Source of the DNA: Seleniivibrio sp.
GTDB taxonomy: Bacteria; Chrysiogenota; Deferribacteres; Deferribacterales; Geovibrionaceae
Assembly (NCBI RefSeq): GCF_021209385.1
Contig: NZ_JAJOIL010000021.1
Location: forward strand, 1-64,000
Length of the DNA stretch: 64,000 nucleotides
Direction of reading: 5' to 3'
This document shows positions 35,304 through 44,190 of the stretch, one piece after another; position 1 is the first letter of the stretch; each line of letters begins with the position of its first letter. The position numbers were made by a program, and so were the translations under genes. The notes under the pieces were generated by a model. It ran no database searches and had not been told where the DNA came from. It saw nothing but the letters and a program-made list of their open reading frames with translations.

Positions 35304-37214
35304 ATGAGCTTGAAATTTAAGATTATTGTCACGGCGCTGGCTGTTTTTCTTGCCATCGTGACGACCCTTGTTGTCCGTTCCTATTTTTATACCCAGACAA
35401 TTGCCACCCATATGATTGAAAATCAGCAGGTGGACGTCAGCAGAGAGATAGCCTCTCTCATTGATCTCTGGGCTGATGCAAAGAAGAATGCGATTTCGGC
35501 GGAAACGAGAAGGCTTGAATCCAAAGGAGCCGCTTTCAACGACGATCCGGAGGCAAATACCGTTGATTACGCACTGGTTGCGGATGCGAATGCATTTGAC
35601 CTTGTTTACTTCGGCGGGGACATTGACGGTAAATTCTGGCCGTCGAAACCGGTTCAGCTTCCGGATGACTACGACCCCAGAGGCAGACCATGGTATCAAC
35701 TTGCCAGAGACAACAGAGGTGTTCAGTTTACCGAACCATATATCGACATGATAACAGGCGGGCTTGTTGTTTCAATCGTTCAGCAGGTCAATGCTGACGG
35801 CGGATTTTCCGGCGTCCTCGGTTCCGATATCCCTCTTAAATCAATAATAGAGAAAGTTATGAATATCGGCGCGGGAACGGCGGGCAGACCTTTTGTTACG
35901 GATAACAACGGAAAGATACTCATCCACGACAACAGTGAATTGGTTCTTAAAAAGAACATTACGGACATTGACCCCTCGCTTTCAGGCGTTATGTCTGAGA
36001 TATCCTCCAAGGACAACGGCGTAATAGAATGTACAGTTGATGGAAAGGATATGCTTCTTGCGTTTACAAAGATACCTTCTCTCAAGTGGGTATCCTATAT
36101 GATAGTTGACAAGGACACCGTTTTTGCACCTGTCAGGAAGCAGGCATACAGTCTGATATTCATATCGCTGATTCCTGTTATAATCGGCATCGTACTGTTT
36201 TACCTGCTGGTCAACAGACAGCTCAAACCCATAGACAATCTTATTGACAGACTCAGGCACATCGCTGAGGGCGAGGCGGATCTTACAAAAACACTGGATC
36301 AGTCCCGAAACGACGAGCTTGGCGAGGTTGCGAAACTTTTCAATAAATTCATCGGACGCATGAAAAACATAGTGGAGTCCGTGGCACAGCTTGCCAACGA
36401 CATGACCGGAAATATATCTGAACTGTCCACCACTGTTGGCAAGATTTCCGGCGGCATGCACAGCCAGACAGACGAAACCAACAGTCTTGCGACTGCGGTT
36501 GAGGAGATGAACCAGACCATCGGACAGATAGCCGAAAGTGCGAACGAAACTTCCGTTCAGGCAAATGCCACCATCACAAGCGCACAGGGCAGTAAAACCT
36601 CCGTTATGGATACCGTCAACAAGATGCAGCAGATAGCGGAGAACGTCAGAGAGTCTTCGGAAGTCATTTCCAGACTGGGCGCATCATCCGCGCAGATAGG
36701 CGACATCATCAACGTTATCAACGATATCGCAGACCAGACCAACCTTCTGGCGCTCAATGCGGCGATAGAAGCGGCAAGAGCAGGAGAGGCGGGACGCGGT
36801 TTTGCGGTTGTAGCCGACGAAGTGCGCAAGCTTGCCGAGCGCACACAGTCCGCCACAAAAGAGATATCGGATATGATAACCATGCTCCAGAACGAATCCA
36901 AAAGCGCGGTTATTAAGGTTGAAAGCGGCGTGGGACAGGTTGAGGAAGGAACGAAATCCGCCGATTCCGCCGGTAAATCAATCGTGCTTATCATGGAGCA
37001 GACGTCTGTCACCACCGATATGATAAACCAGATAGCTTCTGCGGCGGAAGAACAGGCTGCCACCACAACGGAGATAGCCAGAAACGTTGAGAAGATAAAC
37101 CGCATTGCCGAAGAGAACAGCACTGAACTTGCCGAGGTGTCCGACTTCGCAAGACAGATACACAACAGTGCGGAAGAGCTTTTAAGTACGATAAATCAGT
37201 TTAAGATAAGATAA
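35304..37214 (+). CDS. Methyl-accepting chemotaxis protein (dCache-HAMP-MCP)
   Basis: 636 residues from the ATG at 35304 (CCGGAGAGG upstream); an ATG eight codons earlier is less likely. Membrane helix about 5-25, periplasmic double-Cache ligand domain to about 265 ([14 protein letters not shown] and [15 protein letters not shown] are the dCache_1 core), second helix about 270-290, HAMP, then a long signalling coiled coil with the conserved hairpin region ([32 protein letters not shown]). Inner-membrane chemoreceptor; ligand unknown, though this Cache type often binds amino acids or small carboxylates. Confidence 0.95.
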   Translation: MSLKFKIIVTALAVFLAIVTTLVVRSYFYTQTIATHMIENQQVDVSREIASLIDLWADAKKNAISAETRRLESKGAAFNDDPEANTVDYALVADANAFDLVYFGGDIDGKFWPSKPVQLPDDYDPRGRPWYQLARDNRGVQFTEPYIDMITGGLVVSIVQQVNADGGFSGVLGSDIPLKSIIEKVMNIGAGTAGRPFVTDNNGKILIHDNSELVLKKNITDIDPSLSGVMSEISSKDNGVIECTVDGKDMLLAFTKIPSLKWVSYMIVDKDTVFAPVRKQAYSLIFISLIPVIIGIVLFYLLVNRQLKPIDNLIDRLRHIAEGEADLTKTLDQSRNDELGEVAKLFNKFIGRMKNIVESVAQLANDMTGNISELSTTVGKISGGMHSQTDETNSLATAVEEMNQTIGQIAESANETSVQANATITSAQGSKTSVMDTVNKMQQIAENVRESSEVISRLGASSAQIGDIINVINDIADQTNLLALNAAIEAARAGEAGRGFAVVADEVRKLAERTQSATKEISDMITMLQNESKSAVIKVESGVGQVEEGTKSADSAGKSIVLIMEQTSVTTDMINQIASAAEEQAATTTEIARNVEKINRIAEENSTELAEVSDFARQIHNSAEELLSTINQFKIR

Positions 37215-37225
37215 TTTCAAGAGAA

Positions 37226-37265
37226 GAAAAAATACCCGTCGGTAAAAACCGGCGGGTATTTTTGT
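37226..37265. terminator. Bidirectional terminator
   Basis: Stem AATACCCGTCGG / CCGGCGGGTATT (one wobble pair), loop TAAAAA, with T tracts on both strands. It separates the convergent chemoreceptor and encapsulin genes. Confidence 0.9.
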
Positions 37266-37266
37266 A

Positions 37267-38061
37267 TTATTTCACGGTGAATCTTACGAAACCTTCGGGG
37301 TTGATTACCCTGAAAGTGAAAGATTCGGTCACGAACAGGTTTATGTTCTCCGAGTCGTGGCTTGTGTAGCCTATCGCAAAATCCTGTCCGACAGTAAGCT
37401 CTGCATCGCCTCCGCGTGCGGAAACAAGCATTGCTCCGTCAACAGAGTTTGAATAGATTATTGAACCGCCTATCTGCGCTTTGACCGTGTCGCCCAGTGT
37501 TCCTCCGGGAACCACGTGTGCGAGGAACTTCCAGAGATCCTGATTAACAACGAGGTTCGCGCCGCCTGTGACGCCCTCTTTGCGCATCATGGCAACAGCT
37601 TCTGTGACTGCGTCGGTAACGCTGTCTTTATCAAGGGACATTGCGATCTTCGGAACTTCAAGGTGGTTAAGTCCTGCTATTCCGCCCTCTTTGAATCCGT
37701 TGTAAACAGCTGTCTCTTCAAAGGCTGCCGTCTGTTTTGCGGCCTCTGTCAGGGGGTCGAGATTTATATCTTTCGCGCCTCTTTCAATGTTGTCCAGTTC
37801 CCAGAGTCCAAGGGAAAAGGGAGTTCTTATTTCGATGAGGGGAAGGATGGTGCTGATACCGTATTTAACGGCTCCTTTCTGAGCTTTGGGCAGGAACAGT
37901 CTTCCGAGGCTTACAGCCGAAAAATCCAACCCTTTGGGTCCGTCAACATCTACAAATTTTCTTGAAGACAGGTTTGCCATAAGGGTGTCTTTCGCCTGTC
38001 TGTTTATCTCTTTCCATGCTTCTTCGCTTATAGGAGCGAATTCCTTTCTTAAGAAATTCAT
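37267..38061 (-). CDS. Encapsulin shell protein (family 1)
   Basis: 264 residues, the usual size for HK97-fold family 1 encapsulins that self-assemble into protein nanocompartments. Family segments: MNFLRKEFAPISEEAWKEI at the N terminus, where cargo peptide binds in known structures, RKFVDVDGPKGLDFSAVSLG, IRTPFSLGLWELDNIERG and the C-terminal DFAIGYTSHDSENINLFVTE. It follows the ferritin-like cargo gene by ten bases. Expression is probably iron-regulated through the Fur-like box at 38441-38455. Confidence 0.95.
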   Translation of the reverse strand: MNFLRKEFAPISEEAWKEINRQAKDTLMANLSSRKFVDVDGPKGLDFSAVSLGRLFLPKAQKGAVKYGISTILPLIEIRTPFSLGLWELDNIERGAKDINLDPLTEAAKQTAAFEETAVYNGFKEGGIAGLNHLEVPKIAMSLDKDSVTDAVTEAVAMMRKEGVTGGANLVVNQDLWKFLAHVVPGGTLGDTVKAQIGGSIIYSNSVDGAMLVSARGGDAELTVGQDFAIGYTSHDSENINLFVTESFTFRVINPEGFVRFTVK

Positions 38062-38071
38062 AAGTCTCTCC

Positions 38072-38425
38072 TTATTTCTTCAGGCTTCCGATGCCCAGCC
38101 CCCCGTCTTTGGGGTCTGTTTCCGCCGAGCCTGATAAAAATTCTTCTTCAACCTCTGCATAACCCTGCTGATAAAAGCCTTCCTCGTCCGGTGCCAAAGC
38201 TTTGAGCAGCCTCAGAAATTCACCTGCGTGTACCTTTTCCTCATCCGCAATGTCCAAGAGTACCTGCTGAGCCAGCTTATTGTCTGTGGATTCCGCAAGC
38301 TGCTCATAAAGCTGGATAGCCTCATACTCTGCGGCAACCATGAACCTTATCGCCCTGATAAGTTCTTTGTCTGTCAGTTTTCTGTCGTTTTGCAGTCCGC
38401 TGAACGAATTCCCGAAATCAGGCAT
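38072..38425 (-). CDS. Encapsulated ferritin-like protein (encapsulin cargo)
   Basis: 117 residues. Half-ferritin helical domain with iron ligands in AAEYEAIQLYEQLAE and DIADEEKVHAGEFL (Glu, ExxH), followed by a flexible acidic linker and a C-terminal encapsulation peptide DGGLGIGSLKK, close to the known 'LxVGSLxx' targeting tag. Dimers of such proteins form the ferroxidase centre and load iron into the shell. AGGAGG precedes the ATG, and the Fur-like palindrome lies immediately upstream, so this is the promoter-proximal gene of a cargo-shell operon. Confidence 0.93.
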   Translation of the reverse strand: MPDFGNSFSGLQNDRKLTDKELIRAIRFMVAAEYEAIQLYEQLAESTDNKLAQQVLLDIADEEKVHAGEFLRLLKALAPDEEGFYQQGYAEVEEEFLSGSAETDPKDGGLGIGSLKK

Positions 38426-38440
38426 ATCTACCTCCTGTAA

Positions 38441-38455
38441 TGATTATCATAATCA
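38441..38455. promoter_or_regulatory. Fur-like box upstream of the encapsulin operon
   Basis: TGATTATCATAATCA is a perfect 7-1-7 palindrome matching the Fur consensus TGATAATnATTATCA except for one symmetrical pair. It ends five bases from the ribosome site of the cargo gene. Confidence 0.72.
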
Positions 38456-38512
38456 TAGTATAGGTCATGGTTATTTGGAAAAAAAGGGAAACATAGCGGA
38501 ATATGGATATTA

Positions 38513-39295
38513 TCAGATAATTTTTATCAAAGCGAAGGAGAGTGCCAGAAGATCGGCGCATCCGCCCATGGTGAGGTTCATTCTTTTATAGTATTCGTTA
38601 CGGGAATCGAGCCATTCTGCGGTGCTCTGTTTGTTTTCTATGAGTGTCCGGAGTGTTTTTCCGTCACGCTTTACAGTTTCCAGTCCGCTCTGCCCGCACC
38701 TGTGCAGACTTGTTGAATCTTCCGCGCGCTCCATTATGCAGGCGAGTGCGTAATGAGGGTTGACGGAGAGAGCCGGTATGCCCGCTTCAAACACCGATGG
38801 AAGACCGTTCAGGCTCTCTTTTATTATACCTCCGGTTCCGTACATTCTGCGCGCTTCGGATCCGTTTGAATCAGGCAGATATCCTTTGAAGAATTCAGCC
38901 GAAAGCTCCTTTAAGCCTGTGCGCAAGTCTTCGTACATGATATGGGCAAGAAGAGCGAGTCCGCTCAGGAAAATGTAGCCCTTGTGGGTGTTGCTTCCGC
39001 ATGCATCGAACATCCTCTTCTCGGCGGCAAGACCGACAGTGCGCAGTTGTGTAACCTGTCCGCCCGATAGGCAGCAGTCACCCAGTTCCTGATAGTACAC
39101 AGGCAGAAGATTCACGGACGTCTGCATGATTTCAAAGCTCAGATCAGGGTGTGAACCGCTGTCTGCTCTGTCAACAAGCCCGGGCTTCGGCGTCAGCAGA
39201 AGCTCCTGCATGGCGCCTTCAGTCAGCGCCTGCGCAAAACCTGTGAAATCCTTTAAGAAGACGTTCCGTTTCTGCGAAAATGTCGCAATAGTCAT
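38513..39295 (-). CDS. citG: Triphosphoribosyl-dephospho-CoA synthase
   Basis: 260 residues. Makes the precursor of the citrate lyase prosthetic group from ATP and dephospho-CoA. The CitG/MdcB signature LLTPKPGLVDRADSGSHPDL is clear, with the later 'TGGIIKESLNGLPS' and 'HRCGQSGLETVK' blocks. It overlaps the end of citX by 77 bases in another frame, so the CitX C terminus and CitG N terminus are encoded twice; in some bacteria the two are fused. Last gene of the operon. Confidence 0.9.
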   Translation of the reverse strand: MTIATFSQKRNVFLKDFTGFAQALTEGAMQELLLTPKPGLVDRADSGSHPDLSFEIMQTSVNLLPVYYQELGDCCLSGGQVTQLRTVGLAAEKRMFDACGSNTHKGYIFLSGLALLAHIMYEDLRTGLKELSAEFFKGYLPDSNGSEARRMYGTGGIIKESLNGLPSVFEAGIPALSVNPHYALACIMERAEDSTSLHRCGQSGLETVKRDGKTLRTLIENKQSTAEWLDSRNEYYKRMNLTMGGCADLLALSFALIKII

Positions 39296-39740
39296 GTCTC
39301 TGCGTCCTTATGCAATCGGCTGCAGGTTCTCCGCACAGAAGGCACTTTCTGGGTGCAAGACCCATAGACCTTCTGTCTGCGGACGAACCGCCTTTGCCGT
39401 AAATATCTATGTCCAGCAGTCTGTTCCATTCGTGTTTCGATTCGATGGAAACCGCCGCCGTTTTTGCATCCTGCATGTTCATCTGCGAGCGCATGAAAAC
39501 TATATAGCCTGCCGCGTCGCCGTATGAACCGATTGTCAGCGCCTCTGCGTCGTCCACCATTGCTTTTTCTGCGTGTGCTATCAGCTCGCGCAGTGCAGGC
39601 GAATCTTTCATTGCGCCGGGGGCATTGCCCGCGATGGTGACTATGCATCCGCTCTTACAGGTGTGGGACAGGTGCATGAGATTGTCCCATCTCTGCTGGC
39701 GTGCTTTCAGTATGCTATTCTTTAACTCTGCGTACTGCAT
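39219..39740 (-). CDS. citX: Apo-citrate lyase phosphoribosyl-dephospho-CoA transferase
   Basis: 173 residues. Attaches the prosthetic group to CitD. CitX features: an N-terminal RQQRWDNLMHL helix, 'EWNRLLDIDIYGKGG' and the late RRSMGLAPRKCLLCGEPA cysteine block. The ATG lies inside the end of citF (26-base overlap) and the tail overlaps citG, giving a tightly nested citF-citX-citG end of the operon. Confidence 0.9.
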   Translation of the reverse strand: MQYAELKNSILKARQQRWDNLMHLSHTCKSGCIVTIAGNAPGAMKDSPALRELIAHAEKAMVDDAEALTIGSYGDAAGYIVFMRSQMNMQDAKTAAVSIESKHEWNRLLDIDIYGKGGSSADRRSMGLAPRKCLLCGEPAADCIRTQRHDYCDIFAETERLLKGFHRFCAGAD

Positions 39741-41253
39741 CTATTATGCTTCCGTCCCTGTATTCGATAAGCGCCGCTACTTCGTCTGTGAACTGCACGG
39801 GTCTGGGGATACCGGTTATGTCGGTTATCTCCTTTTTGATGTCGTGTATGTTCTTGACGGGGAGCTTCGCTTTCAGAAGTTCTTTTTTAAGTTCGGGGTG
39901 CTTGTCGTTAACGGCAATACCGCGCTCTGTGACTATTATGTCAATGTTTTCCCCGGGGGTGGTTACAGTTATCACGTCGTCCATGATTATGGGCAGTCTG
40001 CCGCGTATGGAGGGCGCAACTATGATGGAGAGTTTCGCTCCTGCCGCCGTGTCTGTGTGTCCGCCTGTGTTGTGGAGCAGGTAGCCGTTGGATTCGGTGT
40101 TCACGTTGACGTTGAAGTTAACGTCTATTTCGGTTGCGCCGAGGATGACAACGTCAAGCATATTGACGATTGAGCCCATGTTGAAAGGGTTAGCATAGAG
40201 GTCGGCGCTTATCTCCTGATGGTTGAAGTTTTCGCCGATGGACTGAACAGCGTTCAGGTCGAAGCACTGAACGTCCATAAGTGTGTGGAACAGCCCCTCT
40301 TTAAGCATTTCAACAAAATATCCGGTGATGCCGCCGGAACCGAACGATCCTTTGATTTGTTTTTCAAGCATCTTGCGTCTGACGTTCTCTGCCACTGCCA
40401 GCGACGTTCCGCCTGCGCCTGTCTGGAATGAAAAGCCGTCTTTAAGAAGTCCGGAGGCGTCTATAACATCCGCCGTGTTCTTCGCTATCATAAGCCCTAT
40501 GGGGTCTTTTGTTACCTTTGTAGTGGTGGAGACAATCTTTGCGGGGTCACCGAGGGATTCTACCGCAACGACAAAGTCCACACATGTCTGGGATATCGCT
40601 ATGGGGCTTACGGGGTGCTGAACGAGGTTGTCGGTAACGGCTATCACCTTGTCGGCATAGCGCGCGTCCACATGGGAATAGCCAAGGCTTCCGCATGCTG
40701 ATTTTCCGTAATATCCGTTCATGTTGCCGTATTCGTCGCAGCAGGGTGCTGCTATGAACGCCACGTCCACTTTGACCTCGCCTGTCATCATTGAGCGGGC
40801 GCGTCCACCGTGGCTTCTTACGATGATGGGGATGTCCAGTTCGCCTTTGGTGGCAAGCTCGCCTATGAGACCGTTTACACCACATTCGAGGCTGGTTATG
40901 ATGCCTTTGCGGATATAGGGAATCAGCTCCGCGTGTACGGGGTGGATAGAGCTTGATGCTATGGTGATGTTCCCTATGCCCAGTTCGTCCAGCTCCTTTA
41001 CGATGGCGTTCAGAAGGAAGTCACCGTTGCGCAGGTGGTGGTGGGTGGATATCGTCATGCCGTCTTTCAGACCTGAGGCGATTATAGCCTCGCGCAGTGA
41101 GCTTATGAGTTTTTTGTCGCCCGGGCGGAAAGCCTTAACAGGGCGCGCATACTCCCTCTCGACGGGTATTATGGTGTTCGGTGACTTATAGGGGATGCGT
41201 TTTTTACCGTTGTATACTTCGGGGATGAAACGTCCCAGACTATTTTGTACCAT
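39715..41253 (-). CDS. citF: Citrate lyase alpha subunit
   Basis: 512 residues, normal length. Acetyl-ACP:citrate ACP-transferase subunit of the lyase. Conserved blocks include FRPGDKKLISSLREAI, STHHHLRNGDFLLN, VRSHGGRARSMMTGE and FSFQTGAGGTSLAV. It overlaps citE by 14 bases at its start and citX by 26 at its end. Confidence 0.96.
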   Translation of the reverse strand: MVQNSLGRFIPEVYNGKKRIPYKSPNTIIPVEREYARPVKAFRPGDKKLISSLREAIIASGLKDGMTISTHHHLRNGDFLLNAIVKELDELGIGNITIASSSIHPVHAELIPYIRKGIITSLECGVNGLIGELATKGELDIPIIVRSHGGRARSMMTGEVKVDVAFIAAPCCDEYGNMNGYYGKSACGSLGYSHVDARYADKVIAVTDNLVQHPVSPIAISQTCVDFVVAVESLGDPAKIVSTTTKVTKDPIGLMIAKNTADVIDASGLLKDGFSFQTGAGGTSLAVAENVRRKMLEKQIKGSFGSGGITGYFVEMLKEGLFHTLMDVQCFDLNAVQSIGENFNHQEISADLYANPFNMGSIVNMLDVVILGATEIDVNFNVNVNTESNGYLLHNTGGHTDTAAGAKLSIIVAPSIRGRLPIIMDDVITVTTPGENIDIIVTERGIAVNDKHPELKKELLKAKLPVKNIHDIKKEITDITGIPRPVQFTDEVAALIEYRDGSIIDAVRRVKE

Positions 41254-42163
41254 GTATCACCTCGTCGCTTATCTCTATGTCCACCAGCCCAAGTGATGAT
41301 GCGGTGCGTATCACCCTTGCGGCACGTTTTACAATGGGCGCGTCTATCATTTTGCCGCGGAGAGAGATAACGCCCGTACCCATTTCCCGTGCAAGTTTTA
41401 TAGCTTCGATTATCTCCAGCGCGTAGTTTATCTCGTCTTTGCTGGGTGCGAATACCTTATGTACTATGTCTATCTGTCTGGGGTTGATGAGGGATTTGCC
41501 TGTGAAGCCGAGACCCTTTATAAGTCTGACCTCCCTTGTAAAGCTCTCCTCATCGGAAACGTCGGCAAATATGGTGTCTATAGCCTGTATTCCGGCAGCT
41601 TTCGCCGCCCATACGACGCGGTTGCGTGCCTGAAACAGTTCTTCTCCGGTTTTTGTACGTTCGATGCCCATGCTTGTGGTGTAGTCCTCCGCACCGAATG
41701 CCAGAGCGATTACCCTTGAGGAGCATCTTGCGGTTTTGATACAGTTGATGACGCCGAGAGCGCTTTCGATGGATGGGATTATTTTGAATCTGCCTATCTC
41801 AAGTCCCAGATTCTCCTCACATTCCGTAAGGAAGGTGTCGAGCCTTTCCACAACTTCGGGTGTGTCAGCTTTCGGCAGACGTACGCCGTCGGGTAGTGCG
41901 GGAAGCACCGAGAGCAGGTCGTCGTACCCCCATTCGGTGTCCAGAGCGTTCATACGGAAGAACACCTCTTTGTTGCGGTTTTTGTATGACTGGATGAACG
42001 ATGTCACCAGCAGTCTCGCCGCGTCCTTTTCGTTCATGGGAACCGCGTCCTCAAGGTCGATGAAAACAGCGTCGCAGTTGAATATAGGTATGTTCTGGAG
42101 CATGGAGGGCATGTTGCCCGGTACATACAGCAGAGACCTTCTTATTGATAATGTTTCTTCCAT
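41240..42163 (-). CDS. citE: Citrate lyase beta subunit
   Basis: 307 residues, HpcH/HpaI-like TIM barrel that cleaves citryl-ACP to oxaloacetate and acetyl-ACP. Signatures: RRSLLYVPGNMPSMLQN, VFIDLEDAVPMNEKDAAR with the Mg2+/acidic residues, VFFRMNALDTEWGYDD and LAFGAEDYTTSMGI. It starts one base after the PPC-domain gene. Confidence 0.96.
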   Translation of the reverse strand: MEETLSIRRSLLYVPGNMPSMLQNIPIFNCDAVFIDLEDAVPMNEKDAARLLVTSFIQSYKNRNKEVFFRMNALDTEWGYDDLLSVLPALPDGVRLPKADTPEVVERLDTFLTECEENLGLEIGRFKIIPSIESALGVINCIKTARCSSRVIALAFGAEDYTTSMGIERTKTGEELFQARNRVVWAAKAAGIQAIDTIFADVSDEESFTREVRLIKGLGFTGKSLINPRQIDIVHKVFAPSKDEINYALEIIEAIKLAREMGTGVISLRGKMIDAPIVKRAARVIRTASSLGLVDIEISDEVIHGTK

Positions 42164-42164
42164 G

Positions 42165-42632
42165 TCATTCCTCTATGAAGATGGTGGGTGTTCCCGCAGA
42201 TTTTGAAACGTGGCGCTCAATGCCCATTGCGGAAAGTTCGGTTATCATTATCTCGCATGAAGCGAACACCTTTGCGTTGAAAAGGTGACCGCCGAGAACC
42301 TCGCCGGACGAGCGGGACATCTGTATGTGAAGGTGGCAGTCGGGTTCGCCGTTTTCATCGGGGAAGATGTTTCCGTTCAGCCCCAGAAGCTCCATGGGAT
42401 ACTCTATTTCGTGGATGGTCATGCGGGGTTTTGTGATGGGCAGTTTTGCGCCGGTTTTTATGCCGCGGAACTTGACGTCCGTAACGGAACCTACGGCGGA
42501 AACTATTACGCAGTGCTGTATATCCAGTTCTTTGACAGCTTCCGTGAGTTTTTCCACAATGGATTCGCCGGGCAGGATTTTCACCATGAAACTGCGGTCG
42601 GTCTTTGCCTCTTTATACCACAATCCCTGCAT
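42165..42632 (-). CDS. PPC/DUF296-domain protein inside the citrate lyase operon
   Basis: 155 residues. The PPC (DUF296) fold is visible: MVKILPGESIVEKLTEAV, VSAVGSVTDVKFRG, LLGLNGNIFPDENGEPDCHLHIQMS and EVLGGHLFNAKVFASCEIM. The HLHI and GGHL histidines are the usual metal ligands of bacterial PPC proteins. The family is annotated as DNA-binding from plant AT-hook proteins, but the bacterial role is unknown. It is wedged between citD and citE with one-base gaps on both sides, so it is made with the lyase. It may be a regulator or an assembly/metabolite-binding partner. Confidence 0.85.
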   Translation of the reverse strand: MQGLWYKEAKTDRSFMVKILPGESIVEKLTEAVKELDIQHCVIVSAVGSVTDVKFRGIKTGAKLPITKPRMTIHEIEYPMELLGLNGNIFPDENGEPDCHLHIQMSRSSGEVLGGHLFNAKVFASCEIMITELSAMGIERHVSKSAGTPTIFIEE

Positions 42633-42633
42633 G

Positions 42634-42897
42634 TCAAGCCTCCTGTGAGCGCAGAACAGCCGCCTGCACCCTTGCGTCGATGGCGTAATCCAGTGCGCCT
42701 CTGTCTTTTATGCGTATGGTTCCCTGTGTAACCTCCATACGGTCAAGCACCTCTTCCACCTTTGCGCGGATAAGATGTCCGTACTGTTTTGCAACTGTTG
42801 AGTCTATGACGATTTCCAGACCGTCCGAAGGCTCCGTGAACACCATCAGGTCGCTGGACTGCATTGTCCCCGCCTGCGCCTTTTTAATTATTTTCAT
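42634..42897 (-). CDS. citD: Citrate lyase acyl-carrier (gamma) subunit
   Basis: 87 residues from the ATG at 42897 (AGGTG upstream), matching the usual size. The serine that carries the 2'-(5''-phosphoribosyl)-3'-dephospho-CoA arm is in AGTMQSSDLMV. The rest keeps the family pattern (IVIDSTVAKQYGHLIRAKV, RGALDYAIDARVQAAVLR). Confidence 0.93.
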   Translation of the reverse strand: MKIIKKAQAGTMQSSDLMVFTEPSDGLEIVIDSTVAKQYGHLIRAKVEEVLDRMEVTQGTIRIKDRGALDYAIDARVQAAVLRSQEA

Positions 42898-42904
42898 AAA
42901 GCAC

Positions 42905-43915
42905 CTATGAGTTGAGAACAGGGGTCGCGTTTTTGCTTGCAAGCACGCCCGTGTTCTCTGTCAGATATTTATATGTAGCTTCGGGAACCATTTCCCGCAA
43001 TTTTTCAGTCTCTCCGCCGAGAAGCATTTCCCGCACCGACGATGCGCTTATTATGCGTCCGCCTGCCGTTTTGCGCTCAATTTCTACAAATTCGATGCCG
43101 TATCCGGGCAGAGTTTGTTTCATCGCTTCGTTGTATATAGCTGTGAGTCTGCACACGGGTTCCTGTCCGGCGAAACGTTTTTTGATGCCGAACGCAGGGG
43201 CGATCTGCCCGCAGAATATTGACAGGTCAAGTTTAAGCTGCTGCTGGGTAACCTTTTCGGAATCTTTAAGGAAGTAGGACGGAAATGTTATGCGGCTGAC
43301 TGCGTAAGGTCCTGTCGAAAGTATGTGAACGTTTCCGAGGTCTTGTGTTCCTTTTTTAACGAGTTCAAGGCGCACCCTGAACGGAATGAGGGATGAGTCC
43401 TCTTCCACAACGAAGACATAAACGTTTTCCGATCGTGCGGCGGCAGTTTCTATAAGATAACGGTGTCCGAAGGTGAACGGGTTGCAGTTCATCACAATTC
43501 CGCTGTTTTCCCCTGTTCGGACGATGCTTTTCCATTTGTTCAGATAATCCTGAATACAGTATCCGTATTCCAGTACGGCGACGTCGTCGGTTTTCGCCAG
43601 AGGTCTGAAGTTCAGATATTGGAAACTTTGCGAATACTCAGGCTTTGTGAATACAAAGGTGTGTTCATACCCCGCCTGAAATGCGTCTTTTACCAGAGCG
43701 CTGATCATCTCGGCAAAAATTCCGGTGTCTCTGTGTTCTGAAACCACAGCGACCATTTTCAGGACGTTTTTGTGCCTCGCCCCCACGGCGATAAGCTTTC
43801 CTGCCTCAAAGTATCCCAGAAATATGTCGAAATTAGGGTCAAATTCAAGACCTGAATCAATCAGCAGTTCTCTGGCTTCTCTTATCCGGCTGTCTGTCAG
43901 CAGATAACCAATCAT
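42905..43915 (-). CDS. citC: [Citrate (pro-3S)-lyase] ligase
   Basis: 336 residues. Re-acetylates the CitD prosthetic group with ATP and acetate to keep the lyase active. N-terminal GNAT-like domain (about 1-110), then the nucleotidyl-transferase domain with MNCNPFTFGHRYLIETAA and the late SASSVREMLLGG (ISGTxVR-like). First gene of the operon citC-citD-PPC-citE-citF-citX-citG. No citrate transporter or oxaloacetate decarboxylase gene is nearby. Confidence 0.94.
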   Translation of the reverse strand: MIGYLLTDSRIREARELLIDSGLEFDPNFDIFLGYFEAGKLIAVGARHKNVLKMVAVVSEHRDTGIFAEMISALVKDAFQAGYEHTFVFTKPEYSQSFQYLNFRPLAKTDDVAVLEYGYCIQDYLNKWKSIVRTGENSGIVMNCNPFTFGHRYLIETAAARSENVYVFVVEEDSSLIPFRVRLELVKKGTQDLGNVHILSTGPYAVSRITFPSYFLKDSEKVTQQQLKLDLSIFCGQIAPAFGIKKRFAGQEPVCRLTAIYNEAMKQTLPGYGIEFVEIERKTAGGRIISASSVREMLLGGETEKLREMVPEATYKYLTENTGVLASKNATPVLNS

Positions 43916-43970
43916 TTATCACCAGATTATTGCGGAAGACACGGAATCCCGTGCCTGCCTATGCGTATTT

Positions 43971-44000
43971 CATAAAATCCGTGTTCTTTCGGATTTTATG
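43971..44000. repeat. Inverted repeat upstream of citC
   Basis: CATAAAATCCG and CGGATTTTATG flank an eight-base loop, a perfect 11-bp stem. It lies 55 bases before the citC start. It could be an operator or a leader hairpin; no T tract follows on the minus strand. Confidence 0.6.
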
Positions 44001-44021
44001 CCCTCCAATATATGCACAGTC

Positions 44022-44044
44022 GAAACAAATGCTAGCATTGTTTG
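44022..44044. promoter_or_regulatory. Palindrome in the citC upstream region, possible operator
   Basis: AAACAAATGCTAGCATTGTTT, symmetrical about GCTAGC apart from one extra A. About 110 bases before citC and 150 before the divergent thioredoxin-like gene. A regulator binding site is a guess from symmetry and position. Confidence 0.4.
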
Positions 44045-44190
44045 ATTGTTGCTTCAACCGATAATGTGGCACTTTACAGCTTTTTTATGTTATTATGAAC
44101 TTTTCATGGAATAAAGAGGTCGTTTTTTACAGACCGCAGGGTTGCGGATACATTTGTATTAAACCCTCTAATCAATTTATTCGGAGAGTT

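Noticed and set aside
44064-44080. Sigma-54-like TGGCAC element
   Set aside because: The distance from GG to the next GC is nine bases instead of ten, and no activator site is evident.
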